Assembly (NCBI RefSeq): GCF_047501465.1
Contig: NZ_JAZDRL010000002.1
Coordinates: forward strand, 248,001-312,000
DNA length: 64,000 bases
Source of the DNA: Pseudochelatococcus sp047501465
GTDB taxonomy: Bacteria; Pseudomonadota; Alphaproteobacteria; Rhizobiales; Beijerinckiaceae
Direction: 5' to 3'
How positions within the stretch are numbered: position 1 is the first letter of the stretch; every line of letters starts with the position of its first letter. Both the position numbers and the translations under genes were made by a program. Of the stretch, positions 63,813 to 64,000 are shown one piece after another. A model generated the notes under the pieces. The model did no database searches and was not told where the DNA came from. It saw only the letters and a list, made by a program, of their open reading frames with translations.

Positions 63813-64000
63813 TCAAGCCGCAGAATCACGGCGACCGTGGGAGCGTTGACCGCTACCCTCATCCGCTAGCCGCTTATCCTGCGCCATTGGATCGTGCTCT
63901 AGGATCTCGCCCTTAAAGATCCAAACCTTGATTCCGCACGTACCATACGTGGTGAAGGCTGTGCCTATACCATAATCGATATCAGCACGCAAGGTGTGAA
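63813..64000 (-). CDS. rpsC: Ribosomal protein S3 (uS3), 3' part only
   Basis: The gene enters from the right edge; 62 codons including the stop are present. The translated end HTLRADIDYGIGTAFTTYG, then KVWIFKGEILEHDPMAQ, is the S3 C-terminal domain, followed by a polar RRDSAA end. The upstream part is outside the window. Confidence 0.97.
   Translation of the reverse strand, partial: HTLRADIDYGIGTAFTTYGTCGIKVWIFKGEILEHDPMAQDKRLADEGSGQRSHGRRDSAA

Noticed and set aside
1..64000. CRISPR array, tRNA or rRNA genes
   Set aside because: No regularly spaced identical repeats and no cloverleaf or rRNA sequence recognised by eye; a tRNA scan would settle the tRNA question.

Overview
The window is alphaproteobacterial DNA, most likely from the order Hyphomicrobiales (Rhizobiales). 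This rests on a haem-PAS FixL with FixJ, a ccoNOQP-ccoGHIS cluster, an aapJQMP amino-acid transporter, an S10-spc-alpha ribosomal operon with a rhizobial-type rpoA start, and short palindromic intergenic repeats with TTAGAGCG ends. I cannot name the genus.

Region 1 (1-18.2 kb) is a low-oxygen respiration block. It holds fixL (5' end cut by the window edge), fixJ, a CBS-BON protein and ccoN-O-Q-P-G-H-I-S, then an MFS protein carrying the MxxxM/HxxxM motifs of the CcoA copper importer and a second, AraJ-like MFS exporter. A perfect FNR/FixK box (TTGAT-N4-ATCAA) lies upstream of ccoN. FixL senses O2 and FixJ is the response regulator; an FNR/FixK-type factor, not encoded here, should switch on cco; CcoGHIS and the CcoA-like protein supply copper and assembly. 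Between fixJ and the CBS gene lies an AT-rich accessory segment (about 1.9-6.5 kb). It has two copies of an unrecognised low-complexity, hydrophilic gene (392 and 705 codons), each preceded by a copy of the fixJ 3' end (the second a decayed remnant), with an IS1595-family element between them.

Region 2 (18.2-31.3 kb) has a minus-strand operon (DUF1285, CoA-type NUDIX, DUF6111, CCA-adding enzyme) divergent from a MoxR-DUF58-BatA/DUF4159-membrane protein operon. It continues with a GNAT acetyltransferase, a metallophosphoesterase and an acyltransferase-3.

Region 3 (31.3-47.6 kb) is mostly transport: a TrpXYZ-type ABC system, branched-chain amino-acid genes livM, livK and livH without local livG/livF, a YbhN-like membrane protein, DUF983, an orphan CesT-like chaperone, an unknown membrane protein, a MITE-like inverted-repeat element, aapJQMP, and a cystathionine beta-lyase.

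Region 4 (47.7-53.4 kb) has an RluC-type pseudouridine synthase, a DUF2975/XRE pair that looks inserted, crcB, rarA and a Do-like serine protease. Region 5 (53.5-64 kb) is the minus-strand ribosomal operon from rpsC (cut by the window edge) through secY and adk to rpoA and rplQ, with an intrinsic terminator after rplQ. I found no tRNA, rRNA, CRISPR array or replication origin.
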